Assembly (NCBI RefSeq): GCF_003600685.1
Contig: NZ_CP032084.1
Coordinates: forward strand, 3,410,001-3,474,000
Direction: 5' to 3'
DNA length: 64,000 bases
Source of the DNA: Achromobacter sp. B7
GTDB lineage: Bacteria; Pseudomonadota; Gammaproteobacteria; Burkholderiales; Burkholderiaceae_B
The notes beneath the pieces were generated by a model. That model was not told where the DNA came from and did not search any database. It saw nothing but the letters and a program-made list of their open reading frames with translations. Below, piece by piece: positions 50,267 through 60,659 of this stretch. A program made the translations under genes and the position numbers. Position 1 is the stretch's first letter; each line of letters opens with the position of its first letter.

Positions 50267-51253
50267 ATGACTTTCAAGAAAACCACCATCGCGCTGGCAC
50301 TGCTGACCGGCGCCACGCTGGCCGCCGGCGCCGCGTCGGCCCAGCAAGCCGCCTACCCCGCCAAGCCTGTGCGCCTGATCGTGCCGTTTGCACCGGGCGG
50401 CACCGCCGACATCATCGGCCGCGTGTTCGCCGCGCAGCTGGGCACCGAGCTGGGCGCCACCGTGGTCGTTGAAAACAAGGCCGGCGCGGGCGGTTCGATC
50501 GGCACGCGCTTCGTGGCGGACTCCGCGCCCGACGGCTACATCCTGCTGCTGGCTTCGTCCAGCACGCACGGCACCAACCCGGCCGTGTACAAGTCGCTGA
50601 CGTATGACCCCGTGCAGGACTTCACCGCCATCACGCAGCTGGTGACGGTGCCGGGCGTGCTGAGCGTGACCAAGGACTTTCCCGCCACCGACCTGAACGC
50701 GCTGATCGCCGCGTCCAAGGCCAACCCGGACAAGTACACCTACGCCTCGTCCGGCGCGGGCGGGCTGGGCAACCTGGCCATGGAGCTGATGAAGTCGATG
50801 ACGGGCGCCAAGCTGATGCACATCGCCTACCGTGGCGCGGGCCCGGCGTTCACCGACGTGATCAGCGGCCAGGTGTCGATGATCTGGGAACCGGTGCCGG
50901 CGTCGCTGCCGTACATCAAGGGCGGCCAGATCCGGCCCATCGCCATCGCGGCCGACGCGCGTTCGCCCGAACTGCCCGACACGCCCACCTTCAAGGAAGC
51001 CGGCCTGCCGCGCTACGAAGCCAACGCCTGGAACGGTTTGCTGGCGCCCAAGGGGTTGCCGGATGACGTGAAGAAGGCGCTGCACGACGCGTCGGTCAAG
51101 GCCCTGAACACGCCGGAAGTGAAGGCCAAGCTGGCCAGCCTGGGCGGCACGGTGGTGGCTGGTTCGTCGGACGCATTCCAGCAAGTGATCGCCAGCGACG
51201 TGAAGAAGTGGAAGAACGTCGCCGCCGACGCCAATATTCAGCTGGACCAGTAA
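50267..51253 (+). CDS. Bug-family (TctC) periplasmic solute receptor
   Basis: 328 residues, signal peptide ending GAASAQQ. YPAKPVRLIVPFAPGGTADIIGRVFAAQ, VVVENKAGAGGSIGTRFVAD, YASSGAGGLGN, MHIAYRGAGPAFTDVISGQVSM and ANAWNGLLAPKGLPD are all Bug hallmarks. GGAG precedes the start. It is the third Bug gene of the window, with a hydrolase before it and a strong terminator after it. Confidence 0.93.
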   Translation: MTFKKTTIALALLTGATLAAGAASAQQAAYPAKPVRLIVPFAPGGTADIIGRVFAAQLGTELGATVVVENKAGAGGSIGTRFVADSAPDGYILLLASSSTHGTNPAVYKSLTYDPVQDFTAITQLVTVPGVLSVTKDFPATDLNALIAASKANPDKYTYASSGAGGLGNLAMELMKSMTGAKLMHIAYRGAGPAFTDVISGQVSMIWEPVPASLPYIKGGQIRPIAIAADARSPELPDTPTFKEAGLPRYEANAWNGLLAPKGLPDDVKKALHDASVKALNTPEVKAKLASLGGTVVAGSSDAFQQVIASDVKKWKNVAADANIQLDQ

Positions 51254-51263
51254 GACGGAAATG

Positions 51264-51291
51264 AGAAAAGCGCCCCGAGGGGCGCTTTTCT
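51264..51291 (+). terminator. Rho-independent terminator after the Bug gene
   Basis: About 12-13 paired bases: AGAAAAGCGCCC / GGGCGCTTTTCT with a tetraloop-like CGAG, then TTATT. Placed 10 bases after the Bug stop. The A/T flanks make it partly bidirectional, so it may also stop transcripts from the chemoreceptor gene on the other strand. Confidence 0.9.
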
Positions 51292-51386
51292 TATTGGCCG
51301 ACGGCGGTGTCGCGGTCGGCCGTGGGCAGGCTGGGAAAGGCTGGGTTGCGGCTCCCCGGTCGGGGACCCGGCTAAGACGCCCCGGC

Positions 51387-53015
51387 TCAGGCGCCCAGCA
51401 GCGCCGGTTCGCCATTGCGGCCCAAGGCAGCGGCGTCGGCATCGATCACCTGTCCGCCGGCTTGCAGCTTGAACACCGCCACCGCTTCACGCAGGCGTTG
51501 CGCCTGGGCTTCCAGCGACGCGGCGGACGCGGCCGCCTGCTCGACCAGCGCGGCGTTTTGCTGCGTCACGCTGTCCATCTGCGACACCGCCTGGTTCACC
51601 TGCTGAATGCCTTGCGACTGCTCTTCCGACGCGCTGGAGATTTCGTTGATGATGTCCGTCACGCGGCGCACCGACGTCACGATCTCCTGCATGGTGGCGC
51701 CCGCGGCTTCCACCTGGTCCGAACCGATCGACACCTTCTGCACCGACTCGTCGATCAAGCCCTTGATTTCCTTGGCAGCCTGGCCGCTGCGCTGCGCCAA
51801 GGCGCGCACTTCGCTGGCCACCACCGCAAAGCCCTTGCCCTGCTCGCCCGCGCGCGCCGCTTCCACCGCCGCGTTCAGCGCCAGGATGTTGGTCTGGAAG
51901 GCGATGCCGTCGATCACGCCCACGATATCGGCGATGCGCTTGGAACTATCCGCAATGCCGCGCATCGTGCCCACCACGTCGCCCACGGCCTTGCCGCCGC
52001 GCGTGGCCACTTCCGAAGCCGCCGACGCCAATTGCGAAGCGCTGCGCGAGCTGTCGGCATTGTTCTTCACCGTGGATGACAGCTCGTCCATGCTGGCGGC
52101 CGTTTCTTCCAGCGACGCGGCCTGCTGCTCGGTGCGGGACGACAGGTCGATGTTGCCCGCCGCGATCTCGCGCGAGCCGGTGTGGATTTCTTCCACGCCC
52201 AGGCGCACGGCCGACACGGTGCGCGACAAGCTGTCCTGCATCCGCTTGACGGCGGCATACAGCACGCCGATTTCGTTATTGCCACGCTGCTCGATGCGGT
52301 TGCTGAGATCGCCGCCGGCAATGCGGTCAAACAAGCGGCCGGCCTCGTGCAGCGGACGGAACACCGAACGCGCAAAGATCGCGTACAGGCTGACCACCAA
52401 CACCGCCACCACCACCAACAAACAGATCAGCACGACGATCGCGCCATTGATGCGCGTGGACGCCTCGCGCGCCACACGCTGGCCCACGTCGTCGGCGTAA
52501 TCCACGTACTTCTGGATGGCCTGCGTGAACAGGATGCCCAGCGGCGTGACCTTTTCCAGGTTCAGGCGGCTGGCGTCCTGCGGCTTGCCCGCGCGAATGG
52601 CCGCCACCATCGGCGCAATGGCGTCGCGCACATAGACGTCGTAGGCGGCCAGCGCGCCGTCGAACAACGGCTTACCCACTTCCGTAGTTTCTGGAAGCTT
52701 GCGAGCGGCGTCGATCAAATCAGACGCCTTCTTGGTATAGCCATCCAGGCGCTGCATGCTGGCCATGTTGTCGATGGACTTGCCTTCCAGCAGCGCGCTC
52801 TGCGCAGCCAGCAGCACGAGGCGGGCGCGCAGCAGTTCAGCGCCCGCGCCATCCACCGCGTTGGCGCGGACCAGGTTGGTGTCCAGCAGCACTTCGATCG
52901 AGGTGCGGTTGGAGGTCAATTGTTGATAGACGGCCACGCCGGTCAATAGGAAAAGCGCGAAAAAGACGCCCAAGGCGGTCGTCAGGATTGCGCGAATACT
53001 TAGGTTCTTGAACAT
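51387..53015 (-). CDS. methyl-accepting chemotaxis protein (Tar-like ligand domain, HAMP, MA)
   Basis: 542 residues. TM1 at about 10-30, a periplasmic four-helix domain of Tar/Tsr type (31-190), TM2 at 193-213 and a HAMP domain ([26 protein letters not shown]). The signalling coiled coil follows, with the conserved tip [45 protein letters not shown]. Methylation-type Glu/Gln pairs occur in [17 protein letters not shown] and [11 protein letters not shown]. The C terminus (NGEPALLGA) lacks the NWETF-type CheR docking pentapeptide. A FliA-like promoter lies upstream, so it belongs to the flagellar regulon. Ligand unknown. Confidence 0.93.
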   Translation of the reverse strand: MFKNLSIRAILTTALGVFFALFLLTGVAVYQQLTSNRTSIEVLLDTNLVRANAVDGAGAELLRARLVLLAAQSALLEGKSIDNMASMQRLDGYTKKASDLIDAARKLPETTEVGKPLFDGALAAYDVYVRDAIAPMVAAIRAGKPQDASRLNLEKVTPLGILFTQAIQKYVDYADDVGQRVAREASTRINGAIVVLICLLVVVAVLVVSLYAIFARSVFRPLHEAGRLFDRIAGGDLSNRIEQRGNNEIGVLYAAVKRMQDSLSRTVSAVRLGVEEIHTGSREIAAGNIDLSSRTEQQAASLEETAASMDELSSTVKNNADSSRSASQLASAASEVATRGGKAVGDVVGTMRGIADSSKRIADIVGVIDGIAFQTNILALNAAVEAARAGEQGKGFAVVASEVRALAQRSGQAAKEIKGLIDESVQKVSIGSDQVEAAGATMQEIVTSVRRVTDIINEISSASEEQSQGIQQVNQAVSQMDSVTQQNAALVEQAAASAASLEAQAQRLREAVAVFKLQAGGQVIDADAAALGRNGEPALLGA

Positions 53016-53050
53016 GAAAAGCCACTCCGGGTTGCATTACGCTCTACGGG

Positions 53051-53077
53051 TTTACGGCAGGTTGCAACGAAAAGTTA
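53051..53077 (-). promoter_or_regulatory. candidate FliA (sigma-28) promoter of the chemoreceptor gene
   Basis: On the minus strand TAACTTTT-N11-GCCGTAAA matches the sigma-28 consensus TAAAGTTT-N11-GCCGATAA in 6 of 8 and 6 of 8 positions with exact spacing, 36 bases upstream of the start codon. Chemoreceptor genes are usual sigma-28 targets. Confidence 0.65.
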
Positions 53078-53299
53078 AATATCTCATTACGTTACAAAAG
53101 ATTGTCAGCGGGCGATGCCTCGCAAGCCCCAATCGGCCCGCAAGCCGCGCCAGTGTTGAATCCGCATGCGCTGGACACGGCTGCGGCGCCCTGCTCTTGC
53201 TTGCTACCTTGACAGCTAATGAACTACGGTCGGTCAGCACTTTGGATGAGTAGCCGGGGACCTTTCAGCAAGCTCGACTGAGCAATAGGGGGCATCAAC

Positions 53300-54208
53300 A
53301 TGAAGTTGCAGCAGGTATTCGATTTTCTTGCCGTCACGCAACATGGCAGCGTGCACGCGGCAGCCCGCGCCACCGGACAAACCCAACCGGCAATGACCAA
53401 GTCCCTGCGGCGTCTTGAACGCACGCTGGGCTTGTCGTTATTCGACCGGCACGCCAAGGGGATGCGGCCCAACGACTACGGCAAGCGCTTCTTGCCGCAC
53501 GCGCAATACCTGGTTCACGAAACCAAGCGCGCCCGCGACACCATGGCGCAAATGCGGGGCGAACGGCTGGGTACCGTTCAATACGGCATTTCGGCGGCGG
53601 CCTCGGTGCTGCTGGCACCCACGGCGATTCAGCGCTTTCGGCAGCGCTACCCCGAGGTTGAACTGCACTGCCGCAGCGGCCTTTACCATTCCCTGATGCC
53701 GCTGCTGCGCGATGGGCAACTGGATTTCGCCATCTGCCCCGTCAACACGGACCAAGCCGACCCGAACCTGACCGCACGCGCCTTGCTGACCTGCCCCTTG
53801 GTGGTCGCGGCGCGCCGCAACCACCCTTTGCGGCAAGCCCAGGCGTTGCAGGAACTGCGCGACGTGGTGTTCGCGGTGGCGGGGCCGCCCGGCCAGCCCG
53901 GCGCGTCGGTGTACGACGTGTTCTTGCAGGCCGGCCTGGGCACGCCGCGCGTGGACATGCACACGGACGGGGTGATCGACACGGCGGCGCTGGTGGCCAA
54001 CAGCGACCGCATGGCGTTGCTGCCGACCACGTTGATCGCCACCGGGATGCTGCGCGAACAGCTCGACATCGTGCCCATCACCGACCCGCTGCCCGACTAC
54101 GTGATCGGGCTGCTGCAACGCACATCGCAGCCGTTGACACCCGCGGCGGAAGAGCTGGCCAGCCAGTTTGAACGCGAAGCGGGAACGCTGCGGGCGGCTG
54201 CCAGTTAA
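53300..54208 (+). CDS. LysR-family transcriptional regulator
   Basis: 302 residues. HTH at 1-60 (KLQQVFDFLAVTQHGSVHAAARATGQTQPAMTKSLRRLERTLGLSLFDRHAKGMRPN), in the same general subgroup as the first LysR of this window (RHARGMRPT there). The effector domain has LLRDGQLDFAICPV. It has no divergent partner within the window (the chemoreceptor start is 284 bp away on the other strand) and converges with purL. Target unknown. Confidence 0.9.
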   Translation: MKLQQVFDFLAVTQHGSVHAAARATGQTQPAMTKSLRRLERTLGLSLFDRHAKGMRPNDYGKRFLPHAQYLVHETKRARDTMAQMRGERLGTVQYGISAAASVLLAPTAIQRFRQRYPEVELHCRSGLYHSLMPLLRDGQLDFAICPVNTDQADPNLTARALLTCPLVVAARRNHPLRQAQALQELRDVVFAVAGPPGQPGASVYDVFLQAGLGTPRVDMHTDGVIDTAALVANSDRMALLPTTLIATGMLREQLDIVPITDPLPDYVIGLLQRTSQPLTPAAEELASQFEREAGTLRAAAS

Positions 54209-54238
54209 GCGTCACAGCGGACGCAGTGACAACAAAAA

Positions 54239-54257
54239 GGACGGGCAACGCCCGTCC
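54239..54257 (+). terminator. terminator hairpin after the LysR gene
   Basis: GGACGGGC pairs with GCCCGTCC around AAC, 30 bases past the LysR stop. Its arms repeat the sequence of the next hairpin, so the two may have arisen by duplication. The A-rich flank favours use on the minus strand as well. Confidence 0.65.
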
Positions 54258-54271
54258 GGCAACAACAAAAA

Positions 54272-54296
54272 AAGGACGGGCCCCTGGCCCGTCCTT
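54272..54296 (-). terminator. Rho-independent terminator of purL
   Basis: AAGGACGGGCC pairs with GGCCCGTCCTT around a 3-base loop and is followed on the minus strand by a run of T, 36 bases past the purL stop. Confidence 0.85.
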
Positions 54297-54331
54297 CTTG
54301 TCATACGGCGGCGGCATTGCCGCCCCCGGGC

Positions 54332-57300
54332 TTACTTCAGCCAGACGCGCGCATTGCGGAAGATGCGCATCCACGGGCTGTACGTGCCACCCTGGTCGGC
54401 GATGCCCCATTTCTCGGGCGCCCACGACATCATGACGTTGCGGGTCACGCGTTCCGGGTGCGGCATCATCACCGTGAAGCGGCCATCGGCGGTGGTGACG
54501 GAAGTCAGGCCGCCCGGGCTGCCGTTCGGGTTGAACGGGTAGGCTTCGGTGGCCAGTCCACGGTTGTCGATGTAGCGCGCGGCGGTCAGCACGCGGCCGG
54601 CATCGCCCTGCTGGGAAAAGTCGGCAAAGCCTTCGCCGTGCGCAACCGCGACCGGGATGCGGGCGCCTTCCATGCCGGCAAAGAAGATGGACGGCGACTT
54701 GGCCAGTTCCACCATCGACAGGCGTGCTTCGTACTTTTCCGACTGGTTGCGCGTGAAGCGCGGCCAGTGCTCGGCGCCCGGAATCATCGGAGCCAACGCC
54801 GCCATCATCTGGCAGCCGTTGCACACGCCCAGCGCAAACGTATCCGGACGCGCGAAGTACGCGGCGAACTGATCCGACAACTGGCTGTTGAAGCGGATGG
54901 TGCGCGCCCAGCCTTCGCCGGCGCCCAGCACGTCGCCGTAGCTGAAACCGCCCACGGCCACCAGGCCCTGCATCTGCGCCAGGTCCACGCGACCGGCCAA
55001 GAGGTCGGTCATGTGGACGTCGATGGCTTCGAAGCCCGAGGTGTCGAACGCCCAGGCCATTTCCACCTGGCTGTTGCAACCCTGCTCGCGCAGGATGGCC
55101 ACGCGCGGACGCTTGCCGGTGTTGATGAACGGCGCGGCAATGTCTTCTTGCGGGTCGAACGACACGTTCGGGCTCATGCCCGGGTCGGTCGTATCGTTCC
55201 AGACGTCCAGTTCGGCTTGCGCGCAAGCCGGGTTGTCGCGGCGGGCCATGATGCGGTAGGACACTTCGCTCCAGGCGCGGCCGAGTTCAGCGCGCGGCTG
55301 GCCCCAGACCTTCTTGCCGTCGCGGTAGAACTCGACTTCGTCGGCGCCGTTCAGGCCGCCAATGACGTGCGAGTGAGCCGACAGGCCCGCGCCGCGCAGC
55401 ACTTGCATGACCGCGTCGCGTTGCGCGGCGGGCACCTGGATGACGGCGCCGGCTTCTTCCGAGAACAGCGCCTTGAGCGTCAGTTCTTCGCGCTGCACCT
55501 TCACCTGGTCCGGGCGGATCTTGTAGTCGCCCCAGTCCGCCGATTGCGGATCGAACGTCAGCATGTCCAGGTTCACGGAAATACCGGTGCGGCCGGCGAA
55601 GGCCATTTCGGTCAACGTGGCGAACAGGCCGCCGTCGGAACGGTCGTGGTAGGCCAGGATGGTGCCGGCTTCGGCCAGCGTGCGGATGGTGATGAAGAAC
55701 GCGCGCAGGTCTTGCGGCGCGTCGATGTCCGGCACGGTTTCGCCGATCTGGTTGTACGTCTGCGCCAGGATCGAGCCCCCCATGCGGTGACGGCCACGGC
55801 CCAGGTCGATCAGGATCAGCACGCTGTCGCCGGCATCGGTACGCAGTTGCGGGGTCAGGCTGGCGCGCACGTCGGCCACCGGCGCAAACGCCGTCACCAC
55901 CAACGACACCGGCGCGACCACCTGGCGCTGCTCGCCGTCCTGTTCCCAGGACGTTTTCATGGACAGCGAATCCTTGCCCACGGGGATGGACAGGCCGGTG
56001 GCCTGGCACAGTTCGCTGACGGCGGACACGGTGTCATACAGCGCGGCGTCCTGGCCATCGACGCCGCAAGCGGCCATCCAGTTGGCGGACAGCTTGATGT
56101 CTTCCAGGCGCGCCACGTCGGCGGCAGCCAGGTTGGTCAACGCTTCGGCCACGGCCATGCGGCCGGACGCCGGGGCGTCGAGCATGGCGATGGGGGTACG
56201 TTCACCCATCGACATGGCTTCGCCACGGAAACCTTCGTAGTCGGCCAGCGTCACGGCGCAGTCCGCCACCGGCACTTGCCACGGGCCGACCATCTGGTCG
56301 CGGCTGGACAGCCCGCCCACGGTACGGTCACCGATGGTGATCAGGAAGGACTTGTTGGCAACGGTGGGGTGACGCAGCACGCGGTAGGCGGCTTCGGTCA
56401 GGTCGATGCCTGCCAGATCCAGCGGCGCGGACACGCCCGGCAGGCGGCGCACGTCGCGCGTCATGCGCGGCGGCTTGCCCAGGATGACGTCGATCGGCAC
56501 GTCCACGGGGCGCACTTCGGCCTCGCCTTGCGGGCGGATCGTGTCCAGGCCGGGCAGGCCCTCGCCGTCCACCACGCGCAGCTGGCGTTCTTCAGTGGCC
56601 ACGCCCACCACCGCATACGGGCAACGTTCGCGGCGGGCGATGGCGTCAAAGCGTTCCAGGTCTTTCGGCAGAATCGACAGGACATAGCGTTCCTGCGATT
56701 CGTTGCTCCAGACTTCAGCGGGCGACAAGCCCGACTCTTCCAGCGGCACGCGCTTCAAGTCGAAGATGGCGCCACGGCCGGCGTCGTTGACCAATTCCGG
56801 GAAGGCATTGGACAAGCCGCCCGCGCCCACGTCGTGGATGGCGATGATGGGGTTGTTCTCGGCCTGCTGCCAGCAGCGGTCGATGACTTCTTGCGCGCGG
56901 CGTTCGATTTCCGGGTTGCCGCGCTGGACGGAATCAAAGTCCAGTTCGGCGGAGTTGCTGCCCATGCTGATGCTGGAGGCGGCGCCGCCGCCCATGCCGA
57001 TACGGAAGCCCGGGCCGCCCAGCTGGATCAGCAGCGCGCCGGGGGGAATCACGTCTTTGTGGGTCAGGCCGGCGTCGATGCTGCCCAGGCCGCCCGCGAT
57101 CATGATGGGCTTGTGATAGCCCCAGCGCGTGCCGCCTGCCGTCTGCTCGAACGAGCGGAAGTAGCCCAAGAGGTTGGGACGGCCGAATTCGTTGTTGAAC
57201 GCCGCGCCGCCGATGGGGCCGTCGATCATGATGGACAGCGGCGAGGCGATGCGCTCGGGCAGGCCGTGGTGGTCGGCTTCCCAGGGTTGCAGCGCGTCGT

Positions 57301-58381
57301 CGAAACGCAGGTGCGACACGGTAAAACCGGTCAGGCCGGCCTTGGGCTTGGAGCCCCTACCGGTGGCGCCTTCGTCGCGGATTTCGCCGCCCGCGCCGGT
57401 GGATGCGCCCGGGAACGGGGCAATCGCGGTCGGGTGGTTGTGCGTTTCCACCTTCATCAAGGTGTGCACGGTGGTGTCGCGGCGGATGTACCTAGCGCCG
57501 TCAGCGCCCTGCCCCGTGACGCCGGGCACGCCGGCCTGGAAGCGCTGCGCGGGGCCGCCTTCCATGATGGCGGCGTTGTCCGAATACGCCACGACCGTGC
57601 CTTCCGGCTGCGCCTTGTGCGTGGCGCGAATCATGCCGAACAGCGTGTTCGGTTGCGATTGGCCGTCGATGACCCATTCGGCGTTGAAGATCTTGTGGCG
57701 GCAGTGTTCGCTGTTGGCCTGCGCGAACATCATCAGTTCCACGTCGGTGGGGTCGCGCCCCAGGTCGGTGAAGGACTTGGCCAGATATTCGATTTCGTCT
57801 TCTGACAGGGCCAGGCCCAAGGACACGTTGGCTTCGGCCAGCGCCTTGACGCCATCTGCCTGCACGCCGACCGTGCGCATCGGCTTGCCGGCCAGCGTCT
57901 GGAACAGCGCCTGGCCGTCGAAGTTGGCGTCGACCACGGTTTCGGTCATGCGGTCGTGCAGGCAGTCGGCCGCGCGCGCCAGCATGGCGTCGTCAAACGA
58001 CTTGGTGCCAAGCAGGCCACGTTCGGGGGTGATGACATAGCGCACGCCGCGCTCGATGCGGTGCACCGACGACAGGCCGCAATTGTGGGCGATGTCGGTG
58101 GCCTTGCTGGCCCACGGGGAAATGGTGCCCAGGCGCGGAATGACCAGCAGCGACAGGCTCTTGGCCGGGGCGTCGGCTGTGCTGGGAGTGCCGTAATCCA
58201 GCAGTTGGGTCAGGTGTTGCTGCTGTTCGGCCGTCAAGGCGGCGTCGGTGCTGACGAAGTGCTCGTAGCGAGCGGAGATGTCGGCCACCGGCAGGCCGGC
58301 TTCCTTCAATTGCGCCAACAGGCGATCGCGACGAAAGGAGGACAGGACGGAGGAACCAGGCAGATGCTGAACTAGGGACAC
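54332..58381 (-). CDS. purL: phosphoribosylformylglycinamidine synthase (single-chain PurL)
   Basis: 1,349 residues from GTG 58381, the full length of the single-chain enzyme. It makes FGAM from FGAR, glutamine and ATP, the fourth step of purine synthesis. Seen in order: [46 protein letters not shown], the [29 protein letters not shown] loop, [27 protein letters not shown], and the glutaminase domain with [11 protein letters not shown] (nucleophile Cys about 1187) and MPHPERV. The start follows the family N terminus ([15 protein letters not shown]); ATG 58411 would add 10 residues and is also possible. Neither has a strong ribosome-binding site. Confidence 0.95.
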   Translation of the reverse strand: MSLVQHLPGSSVLSSFRRDRLLAQLKEAGLPVADISARYEHFVSTDAALTAEQQQHLTQLLDYGTPSTADAPAKSLSLLVIPRLGTISPWASKATDIAHNCGLSSVHRIERGVRYVITPERGLLGTKSFDDAMLARAADCLHDRMTETVVDANFDGQALFQTLAGKPMRTVGVQADGVKALAEANVSLGLALSEDEIEYLAKSFTDLGRDPTDVELMMFAQANSEHCRHKIFNAEWVIDGQSQPNTLFGMIRATHKAQPEGTVVAYSDNAAIMEGGPAQRFQAGVPGVTGQGADGARYIRRDTTVHTLMKVETHNHPTAIAPFPGASTGAGGEIRDEGATGRGSKPKAGLTGFTVSHLRFDDALQPWEADHHGLPERIASPLSIMIDGPIGGAAFNNEFGRPNLLGYFRSFEQTAGGTRWGYHKPIMIAGGLGSIDAGLTHKDVIPPGALLIQLGGPGFRIGMGGGAASSISMGSNSAELDFDSVQRGNPEIERRAQEVIDRCWQQAENNPIIAIHDVGAGGLSNAFPELVNDAGRGAIFDLKRVPLEESGLSPAEVWSNESQERYVLSILPKDLERFDAIARRERCPYAVVGVATEERQLRVVDGEGLPGLDTIRPQGEAEVRPVDVPIDVILGKPPRMTRDVRRLPGVSAPLDLAGIDLTEAAYRVLRHPTVANKSFLITIGDRTVGGLSSRDQMVGPWQVPVADCAVTLADYEGFRGEAMSMGERTPIAMLDAPASGRMAVAEALTNLAAADVARLEDIKLSANWMAACGVDGQDAALYDTVSAVSELCQATGLSIPVGKDSLSMKTSWEQDGEQRQVVAPVSLVVTAFAPVADVRASLTPQLRTDAGDSVLILIDLGRGRHRMGGSILAQTYNQIGETVPDIDAPQDLRAFFITIRTLAEAGTILAYHDRSDGGLFATLTEMAFAGRTGISVNLDMLTFDPQSADWGDYKIRPDQVKVQREELTLKALFSEEAGAVIQVPAAQRDAVMQVLRGAGLSAHSHVIGGLNGADEVEFYRDGKKVWGQPRAELGRAWSEVSYRIMARRDNPACAQAELDVWNDTTDPGMSPNVSFDPQEDIAAPFINTGKRPRVAILREQGCNSQVEMAWAFDTSGFEAIDVHMTDLLAGRVDLAQMQGLVAVGGFSYGDVLGAGEGWARTIRFNSQLSDQFAAYFARPDTFALGVCNGCQMMAALAPMIPGAEHWPRFTRNQSEKYEARLSMVELAKSPSIFFAGMEGARIPVAVAHGEGFADFSQQGDAGRVLTAARYIDNRGLATEAYPFNPNGSPGGLTSVTTADGRFTVMMPHPERVTRNVMMSWAPEKWGIADQGGTYSPWMRIFRNARVWLK

Positions 58382-58744
58382 GATGCGGGCGCCGTATAAG
58401 GATGGGTGCAAAAAGTGATTTTACCTGTTTAGGGGGTTTTCCCGGAGCTGTTGTTCAAGAAGCTTGCCAAGCGGCCATTTCGGCCGATGTTACAAAAGAA
58501 TTCCAACGCCGCCGCACAAAAATGGTGCACGGCAATATCGCGGTAAAGCCTTGGTGTCATCGCGCCCTGTCGCTGGCGACAGGCGCCGCGCGGCCCGGAA
58601 GGCACGGCCGACTCTGACGCAACGCAGCATGTTGTTGCCGCCCCGCACCACGGGAAAACACGAAGACCGGCGCCTGCGGGCCGACGGTAGGATGCAGCGA
58701 CCCCATGACTAGAACGCGCCAAGCGCCCTGCCGTCGCCGCACCC
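58382..58744. other. 363-bp divergent region between purL and the second TRAP operon
   Basis: Should hold both promoters. A hairpin CCTGTCG / CGACAGG lies at 58566-58583. The segment next to purL is T/A-rich (58405-58440). I see no PurR-like box, riboswitch fold or small gene that I can support. Confidence 0.5.
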
Positions 58745-59278
58745 ATGTCCCGCCCTGAAGCCCCCGCCGAACCCGTCGAACCGATCATCCCCGTTGAATC
58801 CGAACCCGCCGTCAAGGTGCCGCTTGCCATCGAAGACTGGCTGGCCGTCATCCTGCTGGCCACGCTGGCGCTGATCACCTTCGCCAACGTACTGGTGCGC
58901 TACTTCACCGACCAGTCATTCGCCTGGACCGAAGAAATCTCGGTGTTCCTGTTGATCGTGCTGACCATGGCGGGCGGCAGCGTGGCGTTCGTGCGCAACC
59001 ACCACATCCGCATCGAAATCCTGGCGGACAGCGGCTCGCCCCGCCGCCAGCGCATCCTGGCCTTGATCTCCAACGGCTGCGTGCTGGCCTTTTTCGTGCT
59101 GCTGACCGTGCTGTCGGTCAAGCTGGTGTCCGACGAATTCATCTACGAAGAAACGTCGCCGGCCATTGGCGTGCCTACCTGGTGGTATTCGATCTGGCTG
59201 CCCGTGATGGCCGCGGCGATCTCGCTGCGCACGCTGGGCACCATCCGCCGCATCGCCCGGGGCGCCGACACGAAATGA
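58745..59278 (+). CDS. dctQ: TRAP transporter small permease (DctQ type)
   Basis: 177 residues, with a 28-residue Pro/Glu-rich N-terminal tail then four helices. The family block LITFANVLVRYFTDQSFAWTEEISVFLLIVLTMAGGSVAFVRNHHIRIEIL is diagnostic. Its stop overlaps the dctM start (ATGA). First gene of a dctQ-dctM-dctP operon, a different order from the TakP-type operon in this window. Confidence 0.92.
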   Translation: MSRPEAPAEPVEPIIPVESEPAVKVPLAIEDWLAVILLATLALITFANVLVRYFTDQSFAWTEEISVFLLIVLTMAGGSVAFVRNHHIRIEILADSGSPRRQRILALISNGCVLAFFVLLTVLSVKLVSDEFIYEETSPAIGVPTWWYSIWLPVMAAAISLRTLGTIRRIARGADTK

Positions 59279-60573
59279 TCGCCACCCTGCTCTTCGTTGT
59301 CTTCATCGTGCTGATGCTGATCGGCGTGCCCGTGGGCGTGGCGCTGGGCATCGGCGGCACCGTCGCCATCGTGCTGTCCAACCTGGACACGCCCTGGTAT
59401 GGCCTGCTGACCGTGCCGCAGAACTTCTACGCAGGGCTGGCCAAGTACCCGCTGCTGGCCATCCCCATGTTCGTGCTTGTCGGGTCCATCTTTGACCGTT
59501 CGGGCGTGGCCAAGCGGCTGGTGGACTTTGCGATTGCCATCGTGGGCCGGGGCCCGGGCATGCTGCCGCTGGTGTCGATTGCAGTGGCCATGTTCCTGGG
59601 CGGCATTTCGGGTTCGGGCCCGGCATGCGCGGCGGCGGTGGGCGCGGTGATGATTGCCGCCATGTCGCGCGCCGGCTACCCGGGTTCGTTCTCGGCGGCC
59701 GTCGTTGCAGCCGGCGCCGCCACCGACATCCTGATTCCGCCGTCCGTCGCCTTCATCATCTATTCCGTGCTGGTGCCCGGCGCGTCGGTGCCGGCGCTGT
59801 TCGCAGCGGGCATGATCCCCGGCATCCTGGCCGGTTTCGCGCTGATCATTCCGGCCGTCTGGCTGTCGCGCAAATACAAGATGGGCGCGCTGGAGGCGCA
59901 CTTGCCGCGCCCGCCCTTCTGGGCAAGCCTGCGCGAAGCGTCATGGGGCCTGGCCGCGCCGGTGCTGATTTTGGGCGGCATGCGCCTGGGCTGGTTCACG
60001 CCCACCGAGGCGGCGGTCGTGGCGGTGTTCTACGGCTTGTTCGTGGGCGGCTTCATCCACCGCACCATCAAGCTGCGCGACCTGTACACCATCTTGCGCG
60101 AGGCGGCCGAACTGTCCGCCGTGATCATGCTGGTGGTGACGCTGGCGGGCATCTTCGCGTGGGCCTTGTCCACGCTTAGCGTGATTGACCCGATCACCAA
60201 CGCCATCGTCAATTCCGGCCTGGGCGAATGGGGCGTGCTGTCGCTGCTGATTCTGCTGCTGATGACGGTGGGCATGTTCCTGGACGGCATTTCGATCTTC
60301 CTGATCTTCGTGCCGTTGCTGATGCCCATTGCCAATGCCTACGGCTGGGACCCGGTGTGGTTCGGCGTGATCCTGACCTTGAAGGTGGCGCTGGGCCAGT
60401 TCACCCCCCCGCTTGCCGTGAACCTGATGGTGTCGTGCCGCATTGCGCGCGTGCCGATGGAATCCACGGTGCGCTGGGTGGTGTGGCTATTGGGCGCCAT
60501 GTTCCTGGTGCTGGTGGCGGTGCTGGTGTTTCCGCAGCTGGCGCTGTGGTTGCCGAAAAAGCTGGGCTATTGA
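59275..60573 (+). CDS. dctM: TRAP transporter large permease (DctM type)
   Basis: 432 residues, the usual length. MIGVPVGVALGIGG, GGISGSGPACAAAVGAVMIAAM, the ATDILIPPSVAFIIYSVL loop, LGWFTPTEAAVVAVFYGLFVG and FTPPLAVNLMVSCRIARVP are DctM hallmarks. Translationally coupled to dctQ; 86 bases separate it from the receptor gene. Confidence 0.95.
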   Translation: MIATLLFVVFIVLMLIGVPVGVALGIGGTVAIVLSNLDTPWYGLLTVPQNFYAGLAKYPLLAIPMFVLVGSIFDRSGVAKRLVDFAIAIVGRGPGMLPLVSIAVAMFLGGISGSGPACAAAVGAVMIAAMSRAGYPGSFSAAVVAAGAATDILIPPSVAFIIYSVLVPGASVPALFAAGMIPGILAGFALIIPAVWLSRKYKMGALEAHLPRPPFWASLREASWGLAAPVLILGGMRLGWFTPTEAAVVAVFYGLFVGGFIHRTIKLRDLYTILREAAELSAVIMLVVTLAGIFAWALSTLSVIDPITNAIVNSGLGEWGVLSLLILLLMTVGMFLDGISIFLIFVPLLMPIANAYGWDPVWFGVILTLKVALGQFTPPLAVNLMVSCRIARVPMESTVRWVVWLLGAMFLVLVAVLVFPQLALWLPKKLGY

Positions 60574-60659
60574 AAGAGCAGGTTGCAGCACAACCATCAA
60601 CGACCGACAACAAACAACCGACAACAACAACAGACACACTCAGAGAGAGGAGACACCCC

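Noticed and set aside
48352..50316. 654-codon minus-strand ORF
   Set aside because: Overlaps the LysR gene in another frame and runs antisense to the hydrolase gene; both of those have clear motifs.
53008..53253. 81-codon ORF between the chemoreceptor and LysR genes
   Set aside because: Overlaps the chemoreceptor start and its sigma-28-like promoter; no recognisable protein features.
54317..57805. 1,162-codon ORF on the plus strand
   Set aside because: It is the antisense of purL, which has unmistakable motifs; the ORF is His/Gln/Arg-rich with no domain, a common artefact opposite GC-rich genes.
58382..58744. Possible purine riboswitch or PurR box before purL
   Set aside because: No conserved purine-aptamer core or PurR palindrome is visible; only a short hairpin.
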